DNA of 64,000 bases from AWTP1-13 sp963840075 (GTDB lineage Bacteria > Pseudomonadota > Alphaproteobacteria > Rhizobiales > Hyphomicrobiaceae). Position numbers and translations under genes: made by a program. The stretch covers positions 1-64,000 of the forward strand of contig CAWIXS010000011.1 of the NCBI GenBank assembly GCA_963840075.1, given 5' to 3'. Within the stretch, counting starts at the first letter, position 1, and every line of letters starts with the position of its first letter. Of the stretch, positions 16,248-25,104 are shown one piece after another. The notes beneath the pieces are model-generated. The model did no database searches. It worked only from the letters and a program-made list of their open reading frames with translations, and was not told the origin of the DNA.

Positions 16248-17156
16248 ATGACCACCGCATTCCCCGCCACAGGCAAGGTCCGCCTCAAGACCAATCTCGC
16301 GGACCACCCGGTCGTGCGTGCCCTGAAGGCGGGTGAGATCAGATCGGACCTGGTGGACTTCGACTTCTGCGGGCCGACGCCCGCGAACCGGGGCTTCAAG
16401 CCGATGCTCCGCGAGGGCGCCTTCGACGCGGGCGAGCTCGCCATCGGCAGCTTCCTGCAGGCGAAGGTCTACAACAAGCCGCTGGTCATGCTGCCGGCCG
16501 TGGTGATGGCGCGCTTCCAGCACCACACCATCGTCTACAATGCCTCCAAGGGCGAGCTGAAGCCGAAGGACCTGGAAGGCCGCCGCGTCGCGGTGCGCAG
16601 CTACACCCAGACCACCGGCATCTGGGTGCGCGGCATCCTTGCGCACGAGCACGGCGTGGACTTGAGCCGCCTCAGATGGGTCTGCACCGACGATGCGCAT
16701 CTCGCCGAGTACCGCGATCCGGCCATTGTCGAGCGCCCCGGCCCTGGAGCCAAGCCGCTCGACCAGATGCTCCTCGACGGCGAGGTGGCTGCCGCCATCC
16801 CGGCAGGCGACCTCACCAAGGACAACCCCCACATTCGCCACCTGTTCGCCAGCCCCAACGAGCAGGGCAAGGCCTGGGCGGCGAAATACGGCACCGTGCC
16901 GGTGAACCACTACTTCGTGGTCTCCAAGGCGCTGGCCGATGCGCGCCCGGACGTGGTGCGCGAGGTCTACCGTCTGCTCCAGGAGAGCAAGAGGCGCGCC
17001 CCGCCCCCCGCCGACGGCGTCGACTTCTTCCCCTACGGGGTGGAGGCGAACCGCAAGCCACTCGAGCTGATCGTGCAGTACGCGGTGGAGCAGCAGATCA
17101 TCCCGCGCGCCTTCACGTTGGACGAGCTGTTCGACGGCGCCCCGGGTCTCGGATAG
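16248..17156 (+). CDS. 4,5-dihydroxyphthalate decarboxylase-like protein
   Basis: 302 residues of the Pht5-like family, with a periplasmic-binding-protein fold: VRLKTNLADHPVVRALKAGE, GFKPMLREGAFDAGELAI, VVMARFQHHTIVYNA, VRSYTQTTGIWVRGILAHEHGVD and a VEANRKPLELIVQYAVEQ end. The founding enzyme decarboxylates 4,5-dihydroxyphthalate to protocatechuate, which fits the protocatechuate genes elsewhere in this window. Many relatives with no proven activity may be ligand-binding proteins; no signal peptide is seen here. ATG 16248 starts the conserved part; the longer frame from 16179 runs through the repeat. Confidence 0.7.
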   Translation: MTTAFPATGKVRLKTNLADHPVVRALKAGEIRSDLVDFDFCGPTPANRGFKPMLREGAFDAGELAIGSFLQAKVYNKPLVMLPAVVMARFQHHTIVYNASKGELKPKDLEGRRVAVRSYTQTTGIWVRGILAHEHGVDLSRLRWVCTDDAHLAEYRDPAIVERPGPGAKPLDQMLLDGEVAAAIPAGDLTKDNPHIRHLFASPNEQGKAWAAKYGTVPVNHYFVVSKALADARPDVVREVYRLLQESKRRAPPPADGVDFFPYGVEANRKPLELIVQYAVEQQIIPRAFTLDELFDGAPGLG

Positions 17157-17187
17157 GTGCCGGACCTTGATGCCATCCACCCACCCG

Positions 17188-17339
17188 TCATCCCGGAAGC
17201 CGAGCCGCAGGCGAAGCTATTCGCGACCTTTCGCAACGAGTCTCTCTTCCCGGGGTCCCGGTTCGATGCGCCGCTCGCCTTCGGCTCGCATCGCTTCGAC
17301 CGGGATGACCGGTGGTGCAATGGTGTCAGATCTGACACC
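17188..17339. repeat. GTCATCCCGG inverted pair and an 18-base palindrome
   Basis: GTCATCCCGG at 17188 and CCGGGATGAC ending about 17309 face each other. GGTGTCAGATCTGACACC at 17322-17339 is a perfect 18-base palindrome and a core-only member of the TCAGACC family. They precede the GFA gene. Confidence 0.75.
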
Positions 17340-17361
17340 TGTCAACCAACGGAGCCGAGCC

Positions 17362-17772
17362 ATGGCCATCCGACGCGCCGCATGCAGCTGCGGGCAGCTT
17401 CATCTCGAGATCGAGGGCGAGCCGTCGCGCGTCTCCATGTGCCACTGCCTGGAGTGCCAGCGCCGCACCGGCGCCGTGCTCAGCAACCAGGCCCGGTTCC
17501 GCCGGGAGCAGATCGCCTTTGCGGGCAGCTCCGCGGCGTGGACGCGCAAGGCCGAAAGCGGCAACGCCCTGAGGTTCCATTTCTGTCCGACCTGCGGCTC
17601 CACGGTCTATTGGGAGAGCGAAGGCTTTCCGGGACACATCGCCGTCGCCATCGGCAATTTCGCCGACCCCGGCTTCCCCGCGCCGGCCATCGCGGTGTGG
17701 GAGGAGCAGCGCCACACCTGGGTCTCCTTCCCGCCCGACACGCCGCCTCGACACGCGGCCAAGCAGGGATGA
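17362..17772 (+). CDS. GFA (glutathione-dependent formaldehyde-activating) family protein
   Basis: 136 residues forming a small zinc-binding Mss4-like fold: ACSCGQLHLEIEG near residue 7, SMCHCLECQRRTGA, FCPTCGSTVYWE. The spaced Cys pairs are the zinc ligands. The name comes from one enzyme; most members, as here, have no proven substrate and could carry glutathione adducts. Start ATG 17362 lies just after a palindrome and immediately before the first Cys pair. The quinone oxidoreductase gene starts 22 bases later on the same strand. Confidence 0.82.
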   Translation: MAIRRAACSCGQLHLEIEGEPSRVSMCHCLECQRRTGAVLSNQARFRREQIAFAGSSAAWTRKAESGNALRFHFCPTCGSTVYWESEGFPGHIAVAIGNFADPGFPAPAIAVWEEQRHTWVSFPPDTPPRHAAKQG

Positions 17773-17794
17773 CAAGGCACGTCGGAATGCGACG

Positions 17795-18793
17795 ATGAAA
17801 GCCATCCGCATCCACGCCCACGGCGGCCCAGAGGTGATGCGCTGGGAGGACGTCGAGCTCCCCGCCCCTGCTGCGGGCGAGGCGCGCGTGCGCCATACCG
17901 CGATCGCCGTGAACTTCTCCGACATCAACCTGCGCCGCGGCGGGTTCTACACCGCGCAGCCGGTGCCGATGCCGCTGATCCTCGGCAACGAGGCGGCCGG
18001 CGTGGTGGAGAGCGTGGGCGCCGGCGTAACCGACGTGACGCCGGGCGACCGGGTCGCCTATGCGGGCCTCAATGGCGCCTTCTTCCAGCACACCGGCGCC
18101 TATGCCGAGGAGCGCAACGTGCCGGCGGAGCGCCTCGTCCGGCTGCCCGACGCCATCTCCGACGAGCAGGCCGCAGGCATGATGGTGAAGGGCCTCACCG
18201 CGGCCCTCGTCCTCAACCGCGTGTTCCGGCCCAAGCCGGGCGACGTGGTGCTCATCCATGCGGCGGCGAGCGGCGTCGGCCTGATCCTGGCGCAATGGGC
18301 CAAGCACCTGGGCGCGACGGTGATCGGCACCGTGGGCTCGCAGGAGAAGGCGCAGATCGCCGCGGCGCACGGCTGCGACCACGCCATCCTCTACCGCGAG
18401 ACCGACTTCGTGGCGGCCACCAGGCGGATCGTCCCCAGGGGCGTGCACGCCGTGCTCGACGGCGTCGGCAAGGACACCTTCACGCCCTCGCTCGACTGCA
18501 TTCGCCCGTTCGGCATCATCGTCAACTATGGCAACGCCTCCGGGCACGTGCCTCCGCTCGACATCCTCGACTTGAGCAAGAAGGGCGCGCTCTCCGTCTC
18601 ACGTCCCGGGCTGCACCACTATGTCGAGGAGCCGGCCGAGCTGCGCGCGGGCGCCGCGGAGCTGTTCCGCCTCGTTGCCGAGGGCATCCTCCGGATCGAG
18701 ATCAGCCGCACCTATCCACTGCGGGACGCCGCGCAGGCGCACTGCGACGTGGAGAGCCGCAAATTGGCAGGCTCGGTCGTCCTCATCCCCTAG
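17795..18793 (+). CDS. Zinc-independent quinone oxidoreductase (MDR family)
   Basis: 332 residues of the QOR/QorA type: MKAIRIHAHGGPEVM start, NFSDINLRRG, LILGNEAAGVVESVG, MMVKGLTAAL, a nucleotide motif HAAASGVGLILAQWAKHLGA (AxxGxG) and a short C-terminal catalytic fold ending LAGSVVLIP. No Cys/His structural zinc cluster is present, as expected. It reduces quinones or enones with NADPH. Likely co-transcribed with the GFA gene upstream. Confidence 0.88.
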   Translation: MKAIRIHAHGGPEVMRWEDVELPAPAAGEARVRHTAIAVNFSDINLRRGGFYTAQPVPMPLILGNEAAGVVESVGAGVTDVTPGDRVAYAGLNGAFFQHTGAYAEERNVPAERLVRLPDAISDEQAAGMMVKGLTAALVLNRVFRPKPGDVVLIHAAASGVGLILAQWAKHLGATVIGTVGSQEKAQIAAAHGCDHAILYRETDFVAATRRIVPRGVHAVLDGVGKDTFTPSLDCIRPFGIIVNYGNASGHVPPLDILDLSKKGALSVSRPGLHHYVEEPAELRAGAAELFRLVAEGILRIEISRTYPLRDAAQAHCDVESRKLAGSVVLIP

Positions 18794-18933
18794 CTGCTGC
18801 ATCCGGGCGGGCTTGTCATACTAGGGACTTCCCCCTCCTCGATTTGCGGGTTGCACCCGATAACCGGGCCTCCGGGCTCGCACGTAGGGTGTGGCGCTGT
18901 CTGTCGCATGCGAGATGGCAAGGAGGACGCAGA

Positions 18934-19284
18934 ATGTCGGTGACCAAGCGCAAGTTTCTCGTCGGAGGGGCCGCGGCTGTCGGGCTCGGTGCCGCCGGGA
19001 CCGGCATGGCCCGCGCCCAGGCCCAGGTCGGCCAAATGCTGGGAGAGCTCGCCGACAGCGAGGGCGTGTACGTGGACCTGAACGAGTTCAAGATCCACAA
19101 GGGGCGCGCGGGCGCCAATCCCGCGGCGCAACTTGCGAAATTCGAGGCGAGACCGGTGTCGGAGGGTGCCATCATCCTGCGCCACAACGGCAAGCTCTAC
19201 ATCGTCGATGCAAAGCCTGCGGACAGCACGCCCCAGGCCATGAAGGGCTTCTGGGACTCCATCCCTCTGCCGCTGCTGCCCTGA
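18934..19284 (+). CDS. Small exported protein of unknown function
   Basis: 116 residues with a clear export signal: KRKFLVGGAAAVGLGAAGTG then an ARAQAQ cleavage region. The Lys-Arg head and Gly/Ala core could also suit the Tat route, but there is no twin-Arg motif. The mature part (~85 residues) has a DSEGVYVDLNEFKIHKG segment and ends IPLPLLP. AAGGAGG sits ideally before ATG 18934. Unrecognised. Confidence 0.65.
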   Translation: MSVTKRKFLVGGAAAVGLGAAGTGMARAQAQVGQMLGELADSEGVYVDLNEFKIHKGRAGANPAAQLAKFEARPVSEGAIILRHNGKLYIVDAKPADSTPQAMKGFWDSIPLPLLP

Positions 19285-19359
19285 TCGGGCTTCGGACAGC
19301 GGGCGCCGAGGAGGCGTCCTCTGGCTCGGCATCATGCCTGGATCGGAAGGGTGAGAGGC

Positions 19360-20217
19360 GTGCATCTCCGGAGCCTGCGCCCGTCCTTCATGTGCGCAAT
19401 GCTTGCCGCATGTGCCGGCGCGGGCCCGTCGCCGGCTGCGCCTGCGGAGCCCGGCCGCGTTCGCGTCGAGTATGTGCCTCCCAGCAATCCGGAGCATCAG
19501 GGCCTCTACGCGTTCCTCAAGGAGCGGCGCGCGCTGGAGAGGTTCCAGGAGATCTTCAGCCCCTTCCGGCTGCCGATCGAGCTGACGCTCAAGACGACGG
19601 GATGCGACGGGGTCGCGAACGCCTTCTATCAGCGTCCCGAGCTGAAGATCTGCTACGAGTACCTGGACGGCATCCGCAAGGGCATGCCCCAGGAGACGAC
19701 AGAGGCCGGCGTTTCGCCGGCCGATGCCGTATACGGCCAGTTCCTCTACGTCGTCGCGCACGAGATGGGGCACGCCGTGTTCGACTTGTACAGCGTGCCC
19801 CTGTTCGGGGGGCCGGAGGACGCCGCCGACCGGTTTGCGGCCTACATGATGCTGCAGTTCGGCAAGGCCGAGGCGCGCCGGCTGGTTGCGGGCGCCGCCT
19901 ACGCGTACCGCAGCTCCGTGCGCGACCCCAGGTACGTCGTGCCGCTGGAGGCGTTCTCCAACATGCACGGCGCACCCCAGCAGCGGTTCTACAACCTGCT
20001 TTGCATCGCCTACGGCGCCGATTCCAAGTCGTTCGCCGATGTCGTCGAGAAGGGCTACCTGCCGCAGAGGCGCGCGGCGACGTGCCGGGCCGAGTACCGC
20101 GAGGTCGCGTTCGCCTTCAAGCAGCTCATTGCGCCCCATCTCGACGAGCGGATGATGAGCCAGGTGTTCGACAAGACCTGGCTCCCGGAGATCGGGGCCT
20201 CATCGGTGCACAAGTGA
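19360..20217 (+). CDS. DUF4344-type putative zinc metallopeptidase (lipoprotein)
   Basis: About 285 residues. A short hydrophobic head ends with a lipobox-like LAAC, suggesting an outer-envelope lipoprotein. The mature domain carries YVVAHEMGHAVFDLY, a gluzincin HExxH motif, followed by GGPEDAADRFAAYMML supplying the third ligand (Glu/Asp). Flanking Cys residues (TTGCDG, KICYEY, LLCIAY, ATCRAEY) suggest disulfides. GTG 19360 is preferred because GGAAGG is ten bases upstream; GTG 19351 and ATG 19390 are alternatives. Substrate unknown. Confidence 0.72.
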   Translation: MHLRSLRPSFMCAMLAACAGAGPSPAAPAEPGRVRVEYVPPSNPEHQGLYAFLKERRALERFQEIFSPFRLPIELTLKTTGCDGVANAFYQRPELKICYEYLDGIRKGMPQETTEAGVSPADAVYGQFLYVVAHEMGHAVFDLYSVPLFGGPEDAADRFAAYMMLQFGKAEARRLVAGAAYAYRSSVRDPRYVVPLEAFSNMHGAPQQRFYNLLCIAYGADSKSFADVVEKGYLPQRRAATCRAEYREVAFAFKQLIAPHLDERMMSQVFDKTWLPEIGASSVHK

Positions 20218-20260
20218 GCGCAAGGCTGGCCTGCCTTTTTCCGACGCCGGCGGGGTCCAG

Positions 20261-21301
20261 TCAGTCGCCCTTGTGGTGATGCGCGGTCTCCCAGAACAGC
20301 TCCTTCCAGTCCGTGACCTTGGCCTTCATGGTGCCGATGCGGTTCAGGAAGGCGGTGAAATGCCCGATGCGCTTGGGCTGCGCCGTGAACTCGAAGCCCG
20401 GATCGTCGAGCTGGGCCACCAGTTCCTCCAGCTTGTCGGGGGCCTTGTGCACCTCCTTCCACAGCACCGCGGCGGCGCGCTTGTCGGCGTTGGCGACCCT
20501 GATGGCCTCCTCCAGGGCGGCGGCGACTGCCTTGAAGAGCACGGGGTTCTTGTCGCGCGTGCGCTTGGTGGCGAGCAGCACGATCTGCGTCAGCGGGCCG
20601 CCGAACACCTTGCGGCTGTCGGTGATGATGTGGGCACCCGGAATCTTCAGGCCGCGGTCCGTGTAGGGCTGCACCGCGATGTGGGCGGTGATGGTCGCCT
20701 TGCCCCAGCCGGGCGAGAGCGCGGTGACCGCGTCGGGGTGGCCCAGCGCGACGGTCAGGCGGTCGAGGCGGTGCGGGTCACCCCAGAGCTGCTCGGCGGC
20801 CATCTGCAGCATCATGGAGTTGAACGACAGCCGCACGGTCGGCACCGCGATGCGGTCCTTGTCGGTGAGGTCGGCGAGCGTCTTGACGTTGGGGTTGATG
20901 GTGTAGAGCGTCATGGCGCCGTTGCTCACGGTGCCGACCGCCTTCACCTCGTTGGCGGTGCCGCGCGTCTTCTCCCATAGCGTCAGCAGCGACGGCAGCG
21001 CCGCCGTCCCGTAGTCTGCCGCGCCCGACAGCAGGGCGTCGATGATCGGGCCGGGGCCGCTCAGCGCCGTGGCCGTCACCTCCACGTTGGCGATGCCGAG
21101 CTTGGCGGCCTCGGCTTTCAGCACGCCCTTGCTCACCATGATGTCGACGGGGATGTAGAGCAGTCCGCGCTGCTGCACGAACTTCACGGTTGCCGGCTCC
21201 TGCGCCGGCGCGAGCACGGGTGCCGCAACGATGGCCGCTGCGACAACCACGGCCCGCAGCGCCTGTCTCGGGCCTCCCGGCCTCTTCGCATTTCCTTGCA
21301 T
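20261..21301 (-). CDS. NMT1/TauA-type ABC substrate-binding protein
   Basis: 346 residues: signal peptide ending near APVLAPAQ, then a type-2 periplasmic-binding fold of the NMT1/SsuA group (VKFVQQRGLLYIPVDIMVSKG; LLSGAADYGTAALPSLLTLW; MTLYTINPNVKTLADLTDKDRIAVP; FGGPLTQIVLLATKRT). It is a paralog of the protein at 23214. ATG 21301 follows GGGGGAGGACG. It reads away from the FAH/TauD/ABC genes, so the two may share the 110-base divergent region. Confidence 0.87.
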   Translation of the reverse strand: MQGNAKRPGGPRQALRAVVVAAAIVAAPVLAPAQEPATVKFVQQRGLLYIPVDIMVSKGVLKAEAAKLGIANVEVTATALSGPGPIIDALLSGAADYGTAALPSLLTLWEKTRGTANEVKAVGTVSNGAMTLYTINPNVKTLADLTDKDRIAVPTVRLSFNSMMLQMAAEQLWGDPHRLDRLTVALGHPDAVTALSPGWGKATITAHIAVQPYTDRGLKIPGAHIITDSRKVFGGPLTQIVLLATKRTRDKNPVLFKAVAAALEEAIRVANADKRAAAVLWKEVHKAPDKLEELVAQLDDPGFEFTAQPKRIGHFTAFLNRIGTMKAKVTDWKELFWETAHHHKGD

Positions 21302-21410
21302 CGTACGTCCTCCCCCGACCTCGCATGCCTCGAACGTGCGCTTGGGTCTTGATCTCCCACAATAGCGCGCCCCATGATGGCGGCAACAAAACCAAGATCG
21401 GAGGACGCCC

Positions 21411-22199
21411 GTGCGCTGGATCAGGTTCTCGCAGAGCGGCCGGACGGCCTACGGCATCCTGGAGGGCGAGAGCATCCGTGAGGTGGCGGGCGACCCGTTC
21501 GGCGGATACGAGGCGACGGGCAGCGTGCACGCCCTCGACGCCGTGAGGATCGAGGTGCCGGTCGTGCCGCCGACCTTCTACTGCGTGGGCCTCAACTATG
21601 CCCAGCACATCGAGGAGGCCGCCGCGAAGCTCGGGCTCCCGCCCGACCTGCCCAGGCAGCCCGACGTGGGCTACCGCGCGGCGAGCGCGCTGGTGGCGCA
21701 CGGGGAGCCCGTCGTCATCCCCCCCGGCGCCACCAAGATGCAGTACGAGGGCGAGCTGGCCGTCGTCATCGCCAGGCGCGCGAGGAACCTGAGCGAGGCC
21801 GACGCGCTCTCCTGCGTGCTCGGCTATAGCATCGGCAACGATGTCAGCGAGCGCGCCTGGCAGAAGTCCGACCGCACCTTGTGGCGCGCCAAGAACACCG
21901 ACACCTTCAAACCCATGGGCCCCTGGATCGAGACCGAGGTCGACCTCGATGCGCTGGAAACCCGCGTACGCGTCAACGGGGTGGAGACCACCCGCTTTGC
22001 CACCAATGACATGCTGTTTGGAATCGCCACCTACATCAGTGCCATCACACGCTACATCACGCTGGTGCCCGGCGACATCCTGTGGATGGGCACCGACGGC
22101 ACCTCGCCGGACCTGAGCTCGGGCGACACCGTGGAGGTGGAGATCACGGGGATCGGCACGCTGCGCAATCCGTTCGTTGCGGCGGGACCGCAACGCTGA
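21411..22199 (+). CDS. Fumarylacetoacetate hydrolase family protein
   Basis: 262 residues. The catalytic FAH domain starts at about residue 55 with FYCVGLNYAQHIEEA; metal-binding QYEGELAVVIARRARN (the E..E pair), GYSIGNDVSERAWQ, KNTDTFKPMGPWI, GDILWMGTDGTSP follow. Such enzymes hydrolyse or hydrate acylpyruvates and 2-oxo-dienoates at the end of aromatic meta-cleavage routes. Start GTG 21411 has GGAGG nine bases before. The downstream dioxygenase frame overlaps the stop at its possible ATG (TGATG). Confidence 0.87.
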   Translation: MRWIRFSQSGRTAYGILEGESIREVAGDPFGGYEATGSVHALDAVRIEVPVVPPTFYCVGLNYAQHIEEAAAKLGLPPDLPRQPDVGYRAASALVAHGEPVVIPPGATKMQYEGELAVVIARRARNLSEADALSCVLGYSIGNDVSERAWQKSDRTLWRAKNTDTFKPMGPWIETEVDLDALETRVRVNGVETTRFATNDMLFGIATYISAITRYITLVPGDILWMGTDGTSPDLSSGDTVEVEITGIGTLRNPFVAAGPQR

Positions 22200-22297
22200 T
22201 GCCTCTCTGTGGCGATGCCGCCTACTTCCCCTACGTTTTTCGCCAGTCTACGCTGGCCGGCAAGCAAAAGCCGGAAAGCAGGGGAGCGAGCGCAGAC

Positions 22298-23176
22298 GTG
22301 AGGATTACAGCCAGCGGCAAGGTGCTCGGCGCCACGGTGGAGGAGATCGACCTCGCCGAGCCGGTGCCGGAGGGCGACTTCAAGCAGATCCTGCGGGCGC
22401 TCGGCGCCCACGGCGTGCTCTGCTTCCCGAGGCAGCGGCTCGAGGCGGCCGACCTCGCCCGCTTCGGCCGCATGTTCGGGGAGCTCGAGATCAACGTCGC
22501 CAACACGTTGCACGAGCCGGACCACCCGGAGGTCATGGTCCTCTCCAACATGACGCGGGACGGCAGGCCCCTGGGCCTCGGCGACGCCGGCCAGGGCTGG
22601 CACACCGACATGTCCTACAGCCGGGAGATCGCGCTCGCCAACATCCTCTTCGCCGTCAAGGTGCCCCTGCGCGACGGCCGGCCGCTGGGTGATACCCAGT
22701 TCCGCAGCATGCACGCGGCCTACGAGGACCTCCCGGCCGACATCAAGCGGCGGCTTGCGGGGCGCACGGCCACGCACGACTTCGCCAAGTTCTGGGACAT
22801 GATGCGCGCGCGGCCGGGCTCCAGGCGCGGACCGCTCACGCCGGAGCAGCGGGCCAAGAAGCCGCCCGTGTCCCAGCCAATCTTTCGCACCCATCCGATC
22901 ACGGGCCGCGCCGTGCTCTACTGCAACCCCGGCTACGCCATGCGCATCGACGGCATGGACGAGGCGGAGAGCGCCGAGCTCCTCGACTATCTCTTCAAGC
23001 ACCAGGAGCAGGAGAAGTACTTCCACGCGCACCGGTGGGCGGAAGGCGATGTGCTCATGTGGGATAACGTCGGCACCGTCCACAACGCCGTGCCCGACTA
23101 TCGCCCCGACGAGCCGCGCTACATGCGCCGCGTGCAGGTGATGGCGACCAGGGACTACGCCCGTCTCGCCGTCTGA
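22298..23176 (+). CDS. TauD/TfdA-family Fe(II)/2-oxoglutarate dioxygenase
   Basis: 292 residues. The iron site is visible as WHTDMSY (HxD) and a distal His in GTVHNAVPDYRPDEPRYMRR, whose Arg should bind 2-oxoglutarate. The N-terminus VRITASGKVLGATVEEIDL matches the usual TauD start, which is why I choose GTG 22298 (GGGGAG upstream). A reading from ATG 22199 overlapping the previous stop would add 33 unconserved residues. It may hydroxylate a sulfonate, an ether or an aromatic acid; context with an FAH hydrolase and ABC importer favours catabolism of an imported acid. Confidence 0.85.
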   Translation: MRITASGKVLGATVEEIDLAEPVPEGDFKQILRALGAHGVLCFPRQRLEAADLARFGRMFGELEINVANTLHEPDHPEVMVLSNMTRDGRPLGLGDAGQGWHTDMSYSREIALANILFAVKVPLRDGRPLGDTQFRSMHAAYEDLPADIKRRLAGRTATHDFAKFWDMMRARPGSRRGPLTPEQRAKKPPVSQPIFRTHPITGRAVLYCNPGYAMRIDGMDEAESAELLDYLFKHQEQEKYFHAHRWAEGDVLMWDNVGTVHNAVPDYRPDEPRYMRRVQVMATRDYARLAV

Positions 23177-23213
23177 GCGGGCCAACAAACGACACGACAC
23201 GGGAGGAACGAGA

Positions 23214-24230
23214 ATGCGTCTGCTACGATCCCTGCTGGTGCCCGTCCTTGCCGCTGCGTATGCGCTCGCCATGGCCGGTGCCACGGCGGCGCAGGCGCCG
23301 GAGATCCGCTTCGCGCGCCAGTTCTCGATGGGCTACCTGCAGTTCAACGTAATGGAGCACCACAAGCTGCTCGAGAAGCATGCCAAGGCGGCGGGCATCC
23401 CCGAGGTCAAGGTGCAGTGGGCCACCTTCAACAGCCCTGCGGCGATGAACGACGCCCTGCTCTCCGGCTCGGTCGACATCGTGTCCGGCGGCGTCCCCGG
23501 CCTGCTCACGATCTGGGCGCGCACGCGCGGCACGGCCAACGCCGTCAAGGGCATCACCGCGTTCTCCTCCCAGCCGATCCTGCTCAACACGCGCAACCCC
23601 GCCGTCAAGACCATCGCCGACTTCACCGAGAAGGACAAGATCGCGGTGCCTGCCGTGAAGGTGTCGCTGCAGGCGATGATGCTGCAGATGGCGGCCGCCA
23701 AGCAGTGGGGCCAGGCCAGCTTTGCCAAGCTCGATCCGCTCACGGTCGGCATGTCGCCGCCCGATTCCACCATCGCCCTTCTCGGCGGGTCGGGCGACAT
23801 CACCGCCGTCTTCAGCGTGCCGCCCTTCCAGTTCCAGCAGCTGGAGAAGGCCGGCATCCACACCGTGCTCAACTCCTACGACGTGTTCGGCGGGCCGCAC
23901 ACCTTCACGGTCGCCTGGACCTCGACGCGCTTCCGCGAGCAGAATCCGGCGCTCTACAAGGCGCTCATCGCCGCCTTCGAGGAGGCAACGCAGATGCTGA
24001 ACAAGGACGTGAGGGAGGCCGCCCAGTTCTGGCTCCAGAACGTCAAGTCCAAGCTGACGGTGGAGAAGGTGGCCGAGATCGCCTCCGGCAAGCAGGTCAG
24101 ATGGACCATGGTTCCGGAGAGCACCATGAAGTATGCCGCGTTCATGCACGCCGTCGGCAGCATCAAGGTGAAGCCCGGCGACTGGAAGGAGCTGTTCTTC
24201 CCCGACGTCCACGGGCTCGCGGGCAGCTGA
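23214..24230 (+). CDS. NMT1/TauA-type ABC substrate-binding protein
   Basis: 338 residues with a signal peptide ending near GATAAQA and an NMT1-type binding fold (IRFARQFSMGYLQFNVMEHH; LLSGSVDIVSGGVPGLLTIW; AVKTIADFTEKDKIAVPAV; YDVFGGPHTFTVAW). It would capture the solute for the ATPase and permease encoded immediately downstream. Regularly spaced residues match its paralog at 20261-21301, suggesting local duplication with divergence of ligand. Confidence 0.9.
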   Translation: MRLLRSLLVPVLAAAYALAMAGATAAQAPEIRFARQFSMGYLQFNVMEHHKLLEKHAKAAGIPEVKVQWATFNSPAAMNDALLSGSVDIVSGGVPGLLTIWARTRGTANAVKGITAFSSQPILLNTRNPAVKTIADFTEKDKIAVPAVKVSLQAMMLQMAAAKQWGQASFAKLDPLTVGMSPPDSTIALLGGSGDITAVFSVPPFQFQQLEKAGIHTVLNSYDVFGGPHTFTVAWTSTRFREQNPALYKALIAAFEEATQMLNKDVREAAQFWLQNVKSKLTVEKVAEIASGKQVRWTMVPESTMKYAAFMHAVGSIKVKPGDWKELFFPDVHGLAGS

Positions 24231-24258
24231 CGATGGGAAGCTCGGCAGGGGAGATGCC

Positions 24259-25104
24259 ATGACGACCGATATGCCCAGCGCTCCGTCTTTCGGCCCGCTG
24301 TCGCACCTGGAGGCGTCGGGGCCCCGGCCGCTCCTGCAGGTCGACGGCGTCACCCTGCAGTACAAGACCGACCGGCATCTCGTCACCGCCACCTATCGCG
24401 TCAGCTTCGACATCCACAAGGCGGACCGGTTCGTGGTGCTGGGGCCGTCCGGCTGCGGCAAGTCCACGCTTCTGAAGGCGGCCGGCGGCTACATGGCGCC
24501 GACCGAAGGCAGCATGCGCCTCAAAGGCGTGACGATCAGCGAGCCCGGCCCCGACCGCGTGTTCGTGTTCCAGGAGTTCGACCAGCTCCTGCCGTGGAAG
24601 ACGGTGAAGCAGAACGTGACGTTCGCGCTCCAGTCCTCGCGCAAGATGCGCGGGCGGGCGGCCGAGGAGCAGGCGATGCGCTACATCGAGAAGGTCAACC
24701 TCGGCAAGTTCGCCAACTCCTATCCGCACACGCTCTCCGGCGGCATGAAGCAGCGCGTTGCGATTGCGCGCGCGCTCGCCATGGAGCCCGACATTCTCTT
24801 GATGGACGAGCCGTTCGCGGCGCTCGATGCGCTGACGCGCCGCCGGATGCAGGAGGAGCTGTTGCGGCTGTGGGCCGACACGCACTTCACGGTGCTGTTC
24901 GTGACCCACTCCATCCCGGAGGCGGTGCTGATCGGCAACCGCATCCTGCTGCTCTCCCCGCATCCCGGCCAGGTCAAGGGCGAGCTCAACAGCACGGGCG
25001 ACGATCCGGTCGACCCGGTGAGCGGACGCAAGCTGTCGGACCGCATCCACGAGATGCTGTTTGCCGACCGCGTGGAGGAGCAGGAGGTGGTCCCGCATGG
25101 CTGA
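24259..25104 (+). CDS. ABC transporter ATP-binding protein (TauB/SsuB type)
   Basis: 281 residues. Walker A LGPSGCGKST near residue 70, Q-loop FQEFDQLLPW, signature LSGGMKQRVAIARAL, Walker B ILLMDEPFAALD, and switch His in FVTHSIPEAV are all intact. It powers the importer made with the binding protein upstream and the permease downstream. The permease ATG overlaps its last codons (25097), a sign of translational coupling. Confidence 0.93.
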   Translation: MTTDMPSAPSFGPLSHLEASGPRPLLQVDGVTLQYKTDRHLVTATYRVSFDIHKADRFVVLGPSGCGKSTLLKAAGGYMAPTEGSMRLKGVTISEPGPDRVFVFQEFDQLLPWKTVKQNVTFALQSSRKMRGRAAEEQAMRYIEKVNLGKFANSYPHTLSGGMKQRVAIARALAMEPDILLMDEPFAALDALTRRRMQEELLRLWADTHFTVLFVTHSIPEAVLIGNRILLLSPHPGQVKGELNSTGDDPVDPVSGRKLSDRIHEMLFADRVEEQEVVPHG

